A stretch of 64,000 bases of DNA from Vibrio comitans. Lineage in GTDB: Bacteria; Pseudomonadota; Gammaproteobacteria; Enterobacterales; Vibrionaceae. The notes beneath the pieces were generated by a model that searched no databases, was not told the origin of the DNA, and was given only the letters and a program-made list of their open reading frames with translations. The stretch is from contig AP024866.1 of NCBI GenBank assembly GCA_024346835.1, forward strand, positions 1,922,001-1,986,000. Direction: 5' to 3'. Of the stretch, positions 36,647 to 45,156 are shown in pieces (the first letter of the stretch is position 1; every line of letters starts with the position of its first letter). Both the position numbers and the translations under genes were made by a program.

Positions 36647-38095
36647 ATGGATGTGACTCAAAAATTTCATCGCAACATGAAAGAGTCGAAAGGACTGGCT
36701 GTGTTGCTTACAGTGATAGCCCTACCATTTTTGCTTATTATGGCTGGTTTAGCAATTGACTCCGGACGCGCCTACAGTATGCAAGCCAAGCTCTTTGCCG
36801 CTGTTGATGCTGCAGCCGTTGCTGCAGCACGAGCAGTGGCACAGGGTGAAGATGCAGCAGAAGATGCTGCAGAAAAATATTTTAATGTTAATCTTTCTCA
36901 AGCGCTAAAAATAGCTAACCCTACCCTAGGGACCCCTATCATTACTCAAGTTGATGATGATTCAGGAGGAACAGGTCATATATCTATAAATCTATCTGCA
37001 ACTGCGAATATGCCAACCACTTTTATTGGCCTGTTGGGATTTGATACCTGGCCCGTTAGTGTGCAAGCCGAAGCAATACGAAGACCTGTAGACATCGTTT
37101 TAATTGTTGACAACAGTGGGTCCCTTGCAGATGAAGCTGACACTGTGATCGCAAGATCCAAATCCTTCGTCTCCAACTTCAGTGAAAGTTTCGACAGAGT
37201 ATCGATTGTCAAATATGCAAACGGAGCGGAAGTTGCGGTACCTTTTAACAGTAGTCGTGGGTTTACTCTGACTGATGGTGAAGATGGCGTCATAGATGAA
37301 ATTGATAAATTCAATATTAGTAGCGGGCAATATACCAATACTGCAGAAGGGTTTTATAAAGGCTACTCACAGATATCTAATGTCGATACACCTGCCGACT
37401 TGCAGGTTATTGTGTTTTTTACGGATGGAACGCCAACGGCAATGACTGCTGAAGTTGGCTATAGAACGGGTCCTGGCGCAACAGATGAGCTCATTGAAGG
37501 GGTATTGCGTATTTCGGGAAGCAGCGAGGCCCACGGGCTTTGGGATCCCGATCAAGTATATGCGACACTAGACAATAGTGATGGAGATTACTATGACGGC
37601 AGTAATATAGAAAGCAAAATAACCATGACGAGTACTTTTGGTAATAGCACTGGACCACATCATGGGAATACTGATTTATTCGAGATAGATGAGGTTACTC
37701 CTGTAAAAAGGCCTCTCACCAATTTTGATGGTCCCAGTGGCGATAGCACAAGCATTTTGTGGGGAAATATTCAGCAAGCATCACGAAACTTACCCGAACA
37801 GATGGCATCGACAGCTCGCTCGAACAACATATTTGTGTTTACCTTAGGTCTAGGGGATGCGCTACAGGAAGAATCAGGGAAAAATAATGATGAACGGGGA
37901 GAATATTTGCTTTACAGAATGGCTAACGACCCAGCAATGCTGACAGCGACTTTCCCTGGTGAAACAGGAACACCACTAGCAGCTGACTTTGAGCCAGACC
38001 AAAATCAGGGGGTCTATTGCTTTGCGGAAACTGAAGACGATTTAGGCCCTTGTTTCGATAAAATGCTCGAGGTCATAATCCGATTGACTCTATAA
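36647..38095 (+). CDS. TadG-like protein with von Willebrand factor A domain
   Basis: A 482-residue TadG-type protein. Seen: an N-terminal membrane helix (LAVLLTVIALPFLLIMAGLA, about 17-36), AVDAAAVAAARAVAQG as in the Flp/TadG region (about 50-65), then a VWA domain with a MIDAS motif DNSGS (D-x-S-x-S, about residue 152) and DG/T positions later (FFTDGTPT near 258). AAGGAG sits just before the ATG. It ends the three-gene operon, with a terminator after it. No TadA ATPase, TadB/C, RcpA or Flp gene is present nearby. Confidence 0.78.
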   Translation: MDVTQKFHRNMKESKGLAVLLTVIALPFLLIMAGLAIDSGRAYSMQAKLFAAVDAAAVAAARAVAQGEDAAEDAAEKYFNVNLSQALKIANPTLGTPIITQVDDDSGGTGHISINLSATANMPTTFIGLLGFDTWPVSVQAEAIRRPVDIVLIVDNSGSLADEADTVIARSKSFVSNFSESFDRVSIVKYANGAEVAVPFNSSRGFTLTDGEDGVIDEIDKFNISSGQYTNTAEGFYKGYSQISNVDTPADLQVIVFFTDGTPTAMTAEVGYRTGPGATDELIEGVLRISGSSEAHGLWDPDQVYATLDNSDGDYYDGSNIESKITMTSTFGNSTGPHHGNTDLFEIDEVTPVKRPLTNFDGPSGDSTSILWGNIQQASRNLPEQMASTARSNNIFVFTLGLGDALQEESGKNNDERGEYLLYRMANDPAMLTATFPGETGTPLAADFEPDQNQGVYCFAETEDDLGPCFDKMLEVIIRLTL

Positions 38096-38113
38096 ATCAC
38101 TCTCGATCCCTCA

Positions 38114-38147
38114 AGCACCGAATCTTCAATTCGGTGCTGTTTCTTTA
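38114..38147 (+). terminator. Terminator after the TadG-like gene
   Basis: Perfect 10-bp stem AGCACCGAAT/ATTCGGTGCT with a 5-nt loop, followed by a T-rich tail. Confidence 0.85.
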
Positions 38148-38232
38148 TATTGCATCCACAAACTCTTTTCTCTGCTCAAAACCTGCATCTTAGTTTTATT
38201 TTTTTCATCTATAACATCGCTCTCAGTTTTCT

Positions 38233-38251
38233 GATAATGAGAATTCATTTC
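38233..38251. promoter_or_regulatory. Fur-like box upstream of the FTR1 gene
   Basis: GATAATGAGAATTCATTTC matches about 14 of 19 consensus positions, 20 bp before the FTR1-family start codon. Confidence 0.75.
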
Positions 38252-38270
38252 ATTTATAAACGGAGTTGTT

Positions 38271-39095
38271 ATGTTTGCAAGTATGGCCATAGTGTCGAGA
38301 GAAGGATTCGAGATGGTTTTGATCATCACCCTATTACTAGCCGCAACTAAGCAAGTAAAAGGGGCGAGTCGATGGATTCTAATGGGCGGAATCGGCGGGG
38401 TTTTGGTCTCTATATTGCTAGCTAGCGTGGCAATTTCAAACTCCTTTATCGCATCGCTGCTAAAGGCAAAGCTCACTGGAGCTATCATCCTCATTATGGC
38501 CAGCCTACTTATTGCTTGGACTGTCATCTGGATGAAATCTGAAGGTAAAAGACTAAGTCATAAACTATCTAATCTAGATATCTCTGATGTCGCTTCTCCT
38601 CTTCTATCCCTCTCTCTGGTCGCATTTCTTACAGTAGTGCGAGAAGGCAGTGAAGTAGTCCTATTCTTGCTAGGACTCATGAGCCAGTCGTCAGTCTCTG
38701 TTCACTCCATAATCTTAGGTAGTGTACTCGGTGCACTAGAGGCGATTGTGATTGGTGTGCTGATGTACTTTGGTCTTATTCACGTCAATATTGGTAAGGT
38801 GTTTGATGTGTTTGCATTGGTCATGACCTTTTTGTCGGCTGGCATGGCGGCGAATGCCGTCTCTAAGTTATCTTCGATCGGCCTAGTGCCTTCACTCATT
38901 CCGCAGGTTTGGAATACGACGCCGTATTTTGATCACCATAGCAACTGGCTGGCGTTAATCATGCATGTGGTGTTTGGCTATACGGAGAAACCCAGCTTAA
39001 TGCAGTTGATCGTCTATACCTCTACCCTAGTGGTCATTTTCGCGCTAAGTAAAAAAGTGAACAGCCGACTGCAGATAACCGCACAATCATCGTGA
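38271..39095 (+). CDS. FTR1-family iron permease
   Basis: A 274-residue inner-membrane protein with about seven helices. Seen: two REGxE motifs, SREGFEMVL (about residue 9) and VREGSEVVLF (about 123), the Fe-binding signatures of FTR1/EfeU permeases. CGGAG precedes the ATG, and a Fur-like box lies upstream, in line with iron uptake. No EfeO, EfeB or multicopper-oxidase gene is adjacent, so any partner must be encoded elsewhere. Its 3' end overlaps the convergent DUF3047 gene by 9 bp. Confidence 0.85.
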   Translation: MFASMAIVSREGFEMVLIITLLLAATKQVKGASRWILMGGIGGVLVSILLASVAISNSFIASLLKAKLTGAIILIMASLLIAWTVIWMKSEGKRLSHKLSNLDISDVASPLLSLSLVAFLTVVREGSEVVLFLLGLMSQSSVSVHSIILGSVLGALEAIVIGVLMYFGLIHVNIGKVFDVFALVMTFLSAGMAANAVSKLSSIGLVPSLIPQVWNTTPYFDHHSNWLALIMHVVFGYTEKPSLMQLIVYTSTLVVIFALSKKVNSRLQITAQSS

Positions 39096-39764
39096 TGAGA
39101 AAATGATATCACCATAATAAGACTCGGCATGGGTGCCACTGTTGTCGGTATCGGTCATGATTGCGACCATGTCGATATAGCGATAGCTTTTCTGATTGGC
39201 TTTATCACTTCCCTTGTCGCCAAAGTAGTCAATGAGGTCTTGATAGATATTGCGTTTTTCCTCATACCACTGCTTGGTCTCAGACTCGCTGCCACGCGCG
39301 GCGAGCATTTTTACGTTGGCCCCTGCAAAGGGGTTATCCCAAACTTTCTCACCGACTGGAGAACTTGACCAAACATAGCTTATTGATTTTGTATTCCAGA
39401 ATTTCATCCCACCATCAATTACCACGTAAACTCTCGCGGCAAAATCATCACCTTGCTTGGTAGTTTCTTGAAGCTCTGGGAGAGACTGCTTTACTAGCCA
39501 TGACCAATTCATGTAAGGGGTTTCAAGAAGATCGATACGTTTATTGAGAACAAGGCCTGAAGCCGCATTATCACTTCGAGCCTGTATTGCAGGTCGGTTT
39601 TTATAGTCAGTGACATTGTAACGAGTTGGTGCGGCAATATCCTTGACTTTCCATGCCTCCATTCCACCTTGCGCAATATCGGTAATGTTTAGCTGTGCAA
39701 GCGCAAAGGGGGTAATTGACATGCTGGCAAGGAGCATAATTACAGGCAAGCGGATAACTTTCAT
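39087..39764 (-). CDS. DUF3047 exported protein
   Basis: A 225-residue protein with a signal peptide (cleavage near residue 23, ITPFALA|QL) and a DUF3047-type beta-rich domain. Seen: YMNWSWLVKQSLP, DDFAARVYVVIDGG, ISYVWSSSPVGE, and the end VAIMTDTDNSGTHAESYYGDI, all landmarks of the family. It probably acts in the periplasm; function is unknown. It is convergent with the FTR1 gene. Confidence 0.8.
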   Translation of the reverse strand: MKVIRLPVIMLLASMSITPFALAQLNITDIAQGGMEAWKVKDIAAPTRYNVTDYKNRPAIQARSDNAASGLVLNKRIDLLETPYMNWSWLVKQSLPELQETTKQGDDFAARVYVVIDGGMKFWNTKSISYVWSSSPVGEKVWDNPFAGANVKMLAARGSESETKQWYEEKRNIYQDLIDYFGDKGSDKANQKSYRYIDMVAIMTDTDNSGTHAESYYGDIIFSSR

Positions 39765-39830
39765 TGCTACTCCTAAAATGTCAGGTGTTAATTCTTTATC
39801 ATCGACTATATCGACACTTAATCATCGAGT

Positions 39831-40358
39831 CTATTGAACTTGCTCAGCGGTAGCGCTCGACATCTGTGCCTCTTTATACAGGCGATACATAGTAAACAGG
39901 TTAAAGCCAATCAGGGTCATTTCTAATAGTGTTCCACCGATTGAACCGACAATGATATTGTTAGTTAACCAGCAACATGCGCCCAACAAGAATCCTATGC
40001 GCATTGGAATTCCCTTGAGGACAAATACCGAATAAGTACCAATAGCGGTTCCCAAGATTGGCCATATATCGGCCCAGCTTTCCGCTAGGGTGTAGCCAAG
40101 TAAACCTGAAGCAAAGATAAAGATAAATGCGACCAATTTTGAAGAGGTGAACAGTGCCGTTGTCGTTCTCATCGCTGAGAGCAAAGCACTTAGTGCAGAC
40201 ATCATCGACCCTAGCAACAGATAGTGGAACAGGTGATTAATGTTGAACACCATCATCATGATCTTTAGGCGCTTATCATCTTTTTGATAAAACGTCGAAA
40301 CACCTATGGCGTAACTCACAAACCCTAATACTTGTCCCCAAAAATGAAGATCTGACAT
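39831..40358 (-). CDS. YgjV-family inner-membrane protein
   Basis: A 175-residue integral membrane protein with about five helices, fitting the YgjV (Imp-YgjV) family. Seen: the N-terminal FWGQVLGFVSYAIGVSTFYQ (helix 1) and NINHLFHYLLLG near residue 45. ATG at 40358 follows AAGAGAG; a GTG further upstream is less likely. Function of the family is unknown. Confidence 0.78.
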   Translation of the reverse strand: MSDLHFWGQVLGFVSYAIGVSTFYQKDDKRLKIMMMVFNINHLFHYLLLGSMMSALSALLSAMRTTTALFTSSKLVAFIFIFASGLLGYTLAESWADIWPILGTAIGTYSVFVLKGIPMRIGFLLGACCWLTNNIIVGSIGGTLLEMTLIGFNLFTMYRLYKEAQMSSATAEQVQ

Positions 40359-40475
40359 CAACTCTCTTACCAACACTACAAATAACCTAACAGTCCATCA
40401 TTATACATTTTTAAAACAGTGTTTCACCTGATTGTTATAAACAGGTCACATAAAATACTCTGTAAATCTGTTCGG

Positions 40476-40504
40476 TTTCAAAATAATGAAAAGCATTTTT
40501 GAAA
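40476..40504. promoter_or_regulatory. Inverted repeat upstream of kdgR
   Basis: TTTCAAAA and TTTTGAAA enclose 13 bp containing AATGAAAAGCATT, 70 bp before the kdgR start. The AT-rich inverted layout is loosely like KdgR boxes, so it could be an autoregulatory site. Confidence 0.35.
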
Positions 40505-40573
40505 TAACTGACTCAGTCACTTTTTGCCTGTATACTTTGCGAAAAAATGCAGTAATAAAAAACAAGGACTAGG

Positions 40574-41359
40574 ATGGAAAAATCCACTCAGCCTGAAGCC
40601 GTCTCATCGGTTCTAAAGGTGTTCAATATTTTACAGGCTCTAGCTGAGCAAAAAGAGATTGGTGTATCTGAGCTTTCACAGCGCTTAATGATGTCAAAGG
40701 CCACCACCTATCGATTCTTGCAAACGATGAAGATGCTTGGTTTTGTCTCCCAGGAAGGAGAAGCCGACAAGTACGCACTTACGCTTAAATTATTTGAGCT
40801 TGGCGCAAAAGCCCTAGAGTACGTTGACTTGATTGATATTGCTGACAAAGAGATGCGCGAGATATCCAATCAAACCAACGAAACGGTTCACCTTGGTGCT
40901 CTGGATGAAGGCGCAATCATTTACCTTCATAAAATAGACTCTAGCTACAATCTACGTATGCATTCTCGTGTCGGTCGCCGTAACCCTCTTTACAGTACAG
41001 CGATAGGCAAGGTGTTGTTAGCGGGTAAAAGTCATGAAGAAGCATTAGCTATTCTAGAGAATGTAGAGTTCATCAAGCATACCGACAAAACCCATGAAAA
41101 TGCGCAGCAACTAATGGGTGAAGTGGAACTGGTTGCCAAGCAACACTTTGGTGAAGATAACGAAGAGCAAGAGCCTGGACTACGCTGTATTGCAGCGCCT
41201 ATCTATGATCGCTTTGGCAATATCATTGCTTCAGTATCAGTGTCTTTCCCTACGATTCGTTTTGATATCGAGCGTAAACCTGAGTATGTGAAAATGCTAC
41301 AAAACGCAGGTAAGCGAATCTCAGAACAGCTGGGTTACCACGACTACCCTACAGCCTAG
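40574..41359 (+). CDS. kdgR: IclR-family regulator KdgR-like
   Basis: A 261-residue IclR-type regulator. Seen: a winged helix (VLKVFNILQALAEQKEIGVS, then SKATTYRFLQTMKMLGFV, about residues 13-60) and a C-terminal effector domain with TNETVHLGALDEGAIIYLHKID and GLRCIAAPIYDRFGNIIASVSVS. It resembles E. coli/Erwinia KdgR, which responds to 2-keto-3-deoxygluconate and controls pectin/uronate catabolism. No such catabolic gene is in the immediate neighbourhood. The name rests on overall similarity. Confidence 0.75.
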   Translation: MEKSTQPEAVSSVLKVFNILQALAEQKEIGVSELSQRLMMSKATTYRFLQTMKMLGFVSQEGEADKYALTLKLFELGAKALEYVDLIDIADKEMREISNQTNETVHLGALDEGAIIYLHKIDSSYNLRMHSRVGRRNPLYSTAIGKVLLAGKSHEEALAILENVEFIKHTDKTHENAQQLMGEVELVAKQHFGEDNEEQEPGLRCIAAPIYDRFGNIIASVSVSFPTIRFDIERKPEYVKMLQNAGKRISEQLGYHDYPTA

Positions 41360-41392
41360 TTACTAATCACTAGCCAACTCTAAAGTACTACT

Positions 41393-41436
41393 GTGCCATC
41401 TTCGAAAGCCATAATGCTTTCATTTTAAGATGGCAC
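41393..41436. terminator. Long hairpin after kdgR
   Basis: Outer stem GTGCCATCTT/AAGATGGCAC and inner stem GAAAGC/GCTTTC, 34 nt after the kdgR stop. It overlaps the end of the glycosylase remnant on the other strand. Confidence 0.55.
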
Positions 41437-41610
41437 ATCTACATCCGTTCTCTGGCATACCCTGCTTAATGGGCAATTATCACATTCAGGCTTAGGCCTG
41501 CAAAAATTCTGACCGTGCTCGACTATTAGCCAATGATATAAGTCATAATTATCAGTACTTGCCGGGATAACTCGCTGCACTATGTAAAGCGCCCTTAATC
41601 CGCCCCAAGC
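41425..41610 (-). pseudogene. C-terminal remnant of an endonuclease III-like FeS DNA glycosylase
   Basis: Hand-read 61-codon open frame without a start codon. It has the segment YDLYHWLIVEHGQNF followed by CRPKPECDNCPLSRVC, which is the C-x6-C-x2-C-x5-C cluster motif of endonuclease III-type glycosylases. An in-frame TAA at 41611-41613 cuts it off upstream; the preceding residues do not continue the helix-hairpin-helix domain. The upstream part (about 150 residues) is gone or replaced by the photolyase gene end. It is best read as a decayed gene; a frameshift in sequencing cannot explain the missing two thirds. Confidence 0.65.
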
Positions 41611-41644
41611 TTACGAACTAATTGCGCACTGGAAAGGGGCAAAT

Positions 41645-43192
41645 TTAGAGGTTCTCAAGTTGGTTAAGGTAGGTTTCAGCCTGCTGTAGAGTTTGCTGCT
41701 TAAGATCATCATCCATCCGCTCCCAGGAGCTAAAAATCATGCGCGTGCGCGGATTTTTCGACAATTTTTCTTTGTGTTTATTCATAAAACGCCAGTACAA
41801 ACTGTTTAACGGACAGGCTCGCTCTCCCACCTTGATTTTGACGTCATAATAGCAATCCTTGCAGTGGTCACTCATCTTGTTAATGTAAGCGCCACTCGCT
41901 GCATACGGCTTGGTTGCGACTACCCCACCGTCTGCAAATAGGGCCATTCCTCGTGTATTCGGCATCTCTACCCACTCAATAGCATCAACGTATATGCCTA
42001 AGTACCACTGGTCTACTTGGTCTGGGTCTATCTCAGTGATCAAGCAAAAATTGCCAGTGACCATCAGACGCTGAATATGGTGTGCGTACGCATAATCTAG
42101 CGATTGCGTAATACTACTTCGAAGACAGGACATTTTAGTTTTTCCTGTCCAGAAATAATCAGGCAAGGTGTTGTTCGCGCTTAGGGCATTTTTCTTTGAG
42201 TAGCTTGGCATGTTACCCCAATATACTCCACGAATGTACTCGCGCCACCCTAGTATTTGTCGCACAAAACCCTCTACCTGAGCAATATCTATCTCACCAT
42301 CAGATTGAAAAAACGCCTCTACCGCAGCCGTTAATACCTCTGACGGTGATAGCAATTTGCTATTGAGCGAAAAAGAAAGGCGGCTGTGATAAAGGCTCCA
42401 TGCATGGTCTGTCTTTTCAGTCATAGCGTCTTGAAAGCGCCCAAAGTTAGGTAGGCAACTTCGACAAAAATAACCCAGTAACTGCAAGCTCTGCTCGCGA
42501 GAGATAGGCCACAACAAATCTCCTTGTAAATGCCCTATGGTCGCGACTTTATGCCTTTGCAATCGCTGCACAATATCGCGTACATCTGTTGCAAACATTA
42601 AAGGCTCAGGAACCAGAGTCACGTCTTTGACGGTCAGCTTTTTACGGTTCTCTTTATCAAAGTTCCACTGCCCTCCCAGCGGTTTACCCTCTTCTATCAA
42701 GATATTAAGACGTTTGCGCATTCGGCGATAAAAGTGCTCCATCAGCACATGCTTGCCTTGAGGAAACTGCTCGGCGATATCATCAAACGGTAATAAGAAG
42801 TGCTCGCTCTCCACCATTTTGTTCACGCATTTAGGTATTTTTGCTGCGAGTAACTGTGTAAGGAGTCTGTATTCATCCGGCCTTTGAAATTCAAAACGCG
42901 ACGCCTTCACCTCATCAATATGATGCGTAAGTAATTCAACCAGTGTCGAGAACTCTTTAGTGTCATCTAGAGTCAGATGCAAAACTTGATGGCCTTTGTC
43001 ACGCAATATCTGAGCAAAGTTAGACATAGCGGCAAAGAAGGCACAAACCTTTTGAATATGATGACTCGTGTACGTCGCTTCTTGATGATGCTCTGCAATC
43101 ACATACAAAACATCATCATCGACCTGCTCGTACCAGGAGTGCTGGATATTTAATTGATCGCCAAGTATCAGTCGCACGCAGGCGTATTCCAT
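41645..43192 (-). CDS. FeS-type bacterial (6-4) photolyase/cryptochrome
   Basis: A 515-residue flavoprotein of the FeS-BCP (CryPro, PhrB-like) group, which repairs (6-4) photoproducts with blue light. Seen: N-terminal alpha/beta domain (LILGDQLN, residues 8-15) for the antenna (a lumazine in the family) and a helical FAD domain with GWREYIRGVYW and GNFCLITEIDPDQVDQWYLG. Cysteines 356, 444, 447 and 460 keep the same spacing as the cluster ligands of Agrobacterium PhrB (350, 438, 441, 454). GGAAAG precedes the start. It is probably monocistronic, reading toward the glycosylase remnant. Confidence 0.9.
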   Translation of the reverse strand: MEYACVRLILGDQLNIQHSWYEQVDDDVLYVIAEHHQEATYTSHHIQKVCAFFAAMSNFAQILRDKGHQVLHLTLDDTKEFSTLVELLTHHIDEVKASRFEFQRPDEYRLLTQLLAAKIPKCVNKMVESEHFLLPFDDIAEQFPQGKHVLMEHFYRRMRKRLNILIEEGKPLGGQWNFDKENRKKLTVKDVTLVPEPLMFATDVRDIVQRLQRHKVATIGHLQGDLLWPISREQSLQLLGYFCRSCLPNFGRFQDAMTEKTDHAWSLYHSRLSFSLNSKLLSPSEVLTAAVEAFFQSDGEIDIAQVEGFVRQILGWREYIRGVYWGNMPSYSKKNALSANNTLPDYFWTGKTKMSCLRSSITQSLDYAYAHHIQRLMVTGNFCLITEIDPDQVDQWYLGIYVDAIEWVEMPNTRGMALFADGGVVATKPYAASGAYINKMSDHCKDCYYDVKIKVGERACPLNSLYWRFMNKHKEKLSKNPRTRMIFSSWERMDDDLKQQTLQQAETYLNQLENL

Positions 43193-43375
43193 CCATTCTT
43201 TCCTTATCTGATTATTTCCTTATCAAACTAGATACTCACATACGTCGCTAATTGATCACTGTAAAAGTAGCACCCTAACGCCCAGATTTGCATGATTAAG
43301 TCCATCAATGACGATTTATACAAGCTCGTGCTAGCGCTTAACCTATTCGCATCATCTTTTAATCGAGACCGTAAT

Positions 43376-43780
43376 GTGAAACGACTGACAAAAGCGATGA
43401 CAACGCTACTAGCGACTTTGCCACTAGCGACCTACGCAAACATCATCGTCGACACCAAAAACGTCGATCAAGAAAAATACCATGCAGACCTATACGAGTG
43501 CCAAACCTATAGCCAGCAGGCTGAACAGAAACAAACCGATTCTCTAGGCCATGACTTGGTGAGTTCAACTGCAAAAGGGGCGGCTTTGGGGGCCGCCGGT
43601 GGCGCTATCTCTGGAGGGAGCGGTTCGAAAGGGGCAAAGGTCGGCGCAGGTATTGGCATCATTGGTGGCGCCCTGTCTCACGGCGCTGAGAAAAAATACA
43701 ACGAAGAACAACATGAACTTGCCGAACGCGACATTATGCGAAATTGCATGGTAGGTCGCGGATATACGGTTCTTAACTAA
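43376..43780 (+). CDS. Secreted glycine-zipper protein
   Basis: A protein of about 134 residues with a likely signal peptide (KRLTKAMTTLLATLPLATYA|N) and a central glycine zipper (GAALGAAGGAISGGSGSKGA region, about residues 65-100), a motif common in outer-membrane-associated proteins. Two cysteines (near residues 45 and 125) could pair. The GTG start at 43376 is chosen because it gives a normal signal peptide; a longer frame starting at 43292 adds a non-signal extension, so the start is uncertain. Function unknown. Confidence 0.65.
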   Translation: MKRLTKAMTTLLATLPLATYANIIVDTKNVDQEKYHADLYECQTYSQQAEQKQTDSLGHDLVSSTAKGAALGAAGGAISGGSGSKGAKVGAGIGIIGGALSHGAEKKYNEEQHELAERDIMRNCMVGRGYTVLN

Positions 43781-43813
43781 CCCAGAAAACCAAACCGAAA
43801 GGCTTTTAATCTC

Positions 43814-45103
43814 ATGAAAAAAAATGTCGCTCTATCAATTGCAGCAGTCACCTCAGGAGTAGCAATGGCAAAACCTATTATCAACGAGGTAACGACTCCT
43901 CAAGAAATTGGCCAAATCAGCGAGTTTTTCCAAGAAAAAGGGAATAGAGTTCAAATCCAATTCCCTCTGCCTCAATCAACGTTTGCCTGGCAAAACATGA
44001 GCCGCTTTTTTCCTACTGCGCAGATCTCACGGGACGGACAAGTGTATGAATTCCCGTACGCCTTAAATGACGAAATCAGCAACATTACCGCTAAGGTGCA
44101 TGGAAGAAACCTAAGCCTTGATGAACACTTAGACCACTACCCTGTTGATGGATTTTTAGTGGTAAAAAAAGGCGAAATTGTGTTTGAACGATATAACACT
44201 ATGCGTAAAACAGACAAGCACAACTGGTTTTCTAACGGTAAAATCACTTCCGGTATTGAACTCGCAAACCTTGTGGCTACAGGTAAAGTCGATCCTCAAG
44301 CACCAGTATCTAAATACATTCCTGAGCTAAAAGGAAGCGATTGGGATACGGTGACCGTCTATGACACCGCCAATATGGCGACTGGACTAAACGCCTCGGA
44401 GCATGATGAACCAAACGACGACTCGCGCACGAACCCAGATCAGCCTTGGTTCAAATGGGCGGCGACGATTGGCTTGTTTGACAATGAAGCAATTAACCAT
44501 GAAATGCCTTTAGATGTCATTGCTCAAATGCATCGCAGAGCTCCAGCAGGAGAGAAGTTCGAGTACAACTCCATCAACACCTTCGTTGTAAGTCGCATTG
44601 TAGAGAACGTCATGAACCAACCAATGAACGAAGTTGTTTCTCAGCATATGTGGCAATACATGGGTGCAAACAATGATGGCTTTGTTGCGGTATCTCCCCA
44701 CGGTGGTTATTCACTGCATTTCTTTTCTATGAACTCCACGCTCGAAGACATGGCGAAGTATGGCATGATGCTAACACCTTCGGCACCGAAACTTGCAGGT
44801 CACAAGGGTGTCGATCCCGAAGTCATCAAGCTGATTCAAAACTCAGGTAACCCAAACGCCTACGATAAAGGTTTTGTTGGGCAGAAGTTAAGCCGTTCTT
44901 TTTACGATGACTCAGGTATCCGAAACGCATTCCAATTCGATGCCATCTTTGAAGATGGTGACTTGTTTAAATCGGGTGTCGGCGGTCAAGGGTTGTACAT
45001 CTCGCCAAGTAAAGACCTAGTTGTCGCATTCTTCTCAAGTGGTGACGGGAATAACCAAGAAGAAAGCTATGCAAGACAAATAGCCAAGTATTTTGACAAG
45101 TAG
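43814..45103 (+). CDS. Beta-lactamase-fold serine hydrolase
   Basis: A 429-residue exported protein of the class C beta-lactamase/esterase family (COG1680). Seen: a signal peptide ending GVAMA|KP near residue 19, the catalytic SxxK as S140-N-G-K143, the second motif Y251-N-S253, and a C-terminal GVGGQGLY segment in place of the KTG/HxG motif. Conserved D-W-D and GLNASEHDE features are typical of the 6-aminohexanoate-dimer hydrolase branch. It may be an esterase or amidase rather than a true beta-lactamase. It follows the glycine-zipper gene by 33 nt. Confidence 0.83.
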   Translation: MKKNVALSIAAVTSGVAMAKPIINEVTTPQEIGQISEFFQEKGNRVQIQFPLPQSTFAWQNMSRFFPTAQISRDGQVYEFPYALNDEISNITAKVHGRNLSLDEHLDHYPVDGFLVVKKGEIVFERYNTMRKTDKHNWFSNGKITSGIELANLVATGKVDPQAPVSKYIPELKGSDWDTVTVYDTANMATGLNASEHDEPNDDSRTNPDQPWFKWAATIGLFDNEAINHEMPLDVIAQMHRRAPAGEKFEYNSINTFVVSRIVENVMNQPMNEVVSQHMWQYMGANNDGFVAVSPHGGYSLHFFSMNSTLEDMAKYGMMLTPSAPKLAGHKGVDPEVIKLIQNSGNPNAYDKGFVGQKLSRSFYDDSGIRNAFQFDAIFEDGDLFKSGVGGQGLYISPSKDLVVAFFSSGDGNNQEESYARQIAKYFDK

Positions 45104-45114
45104 CAATTAACAAA

Positions 45115-45150
45115 GCTCCAGAAAAGCCAATATTCTGATTTTTCTGGAGC
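45115..45150. terminator. Bidirectional terminator
   Basis: Perfect 11-bp stem GCTCCAGAAAA/TTTTCTGGAGC with a 14-nt loop between the convergent serine-hydrolase and formate-dehydrogenase genes. Confidence 0.75.
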
Positions 45151-45156
45151 GTACTT

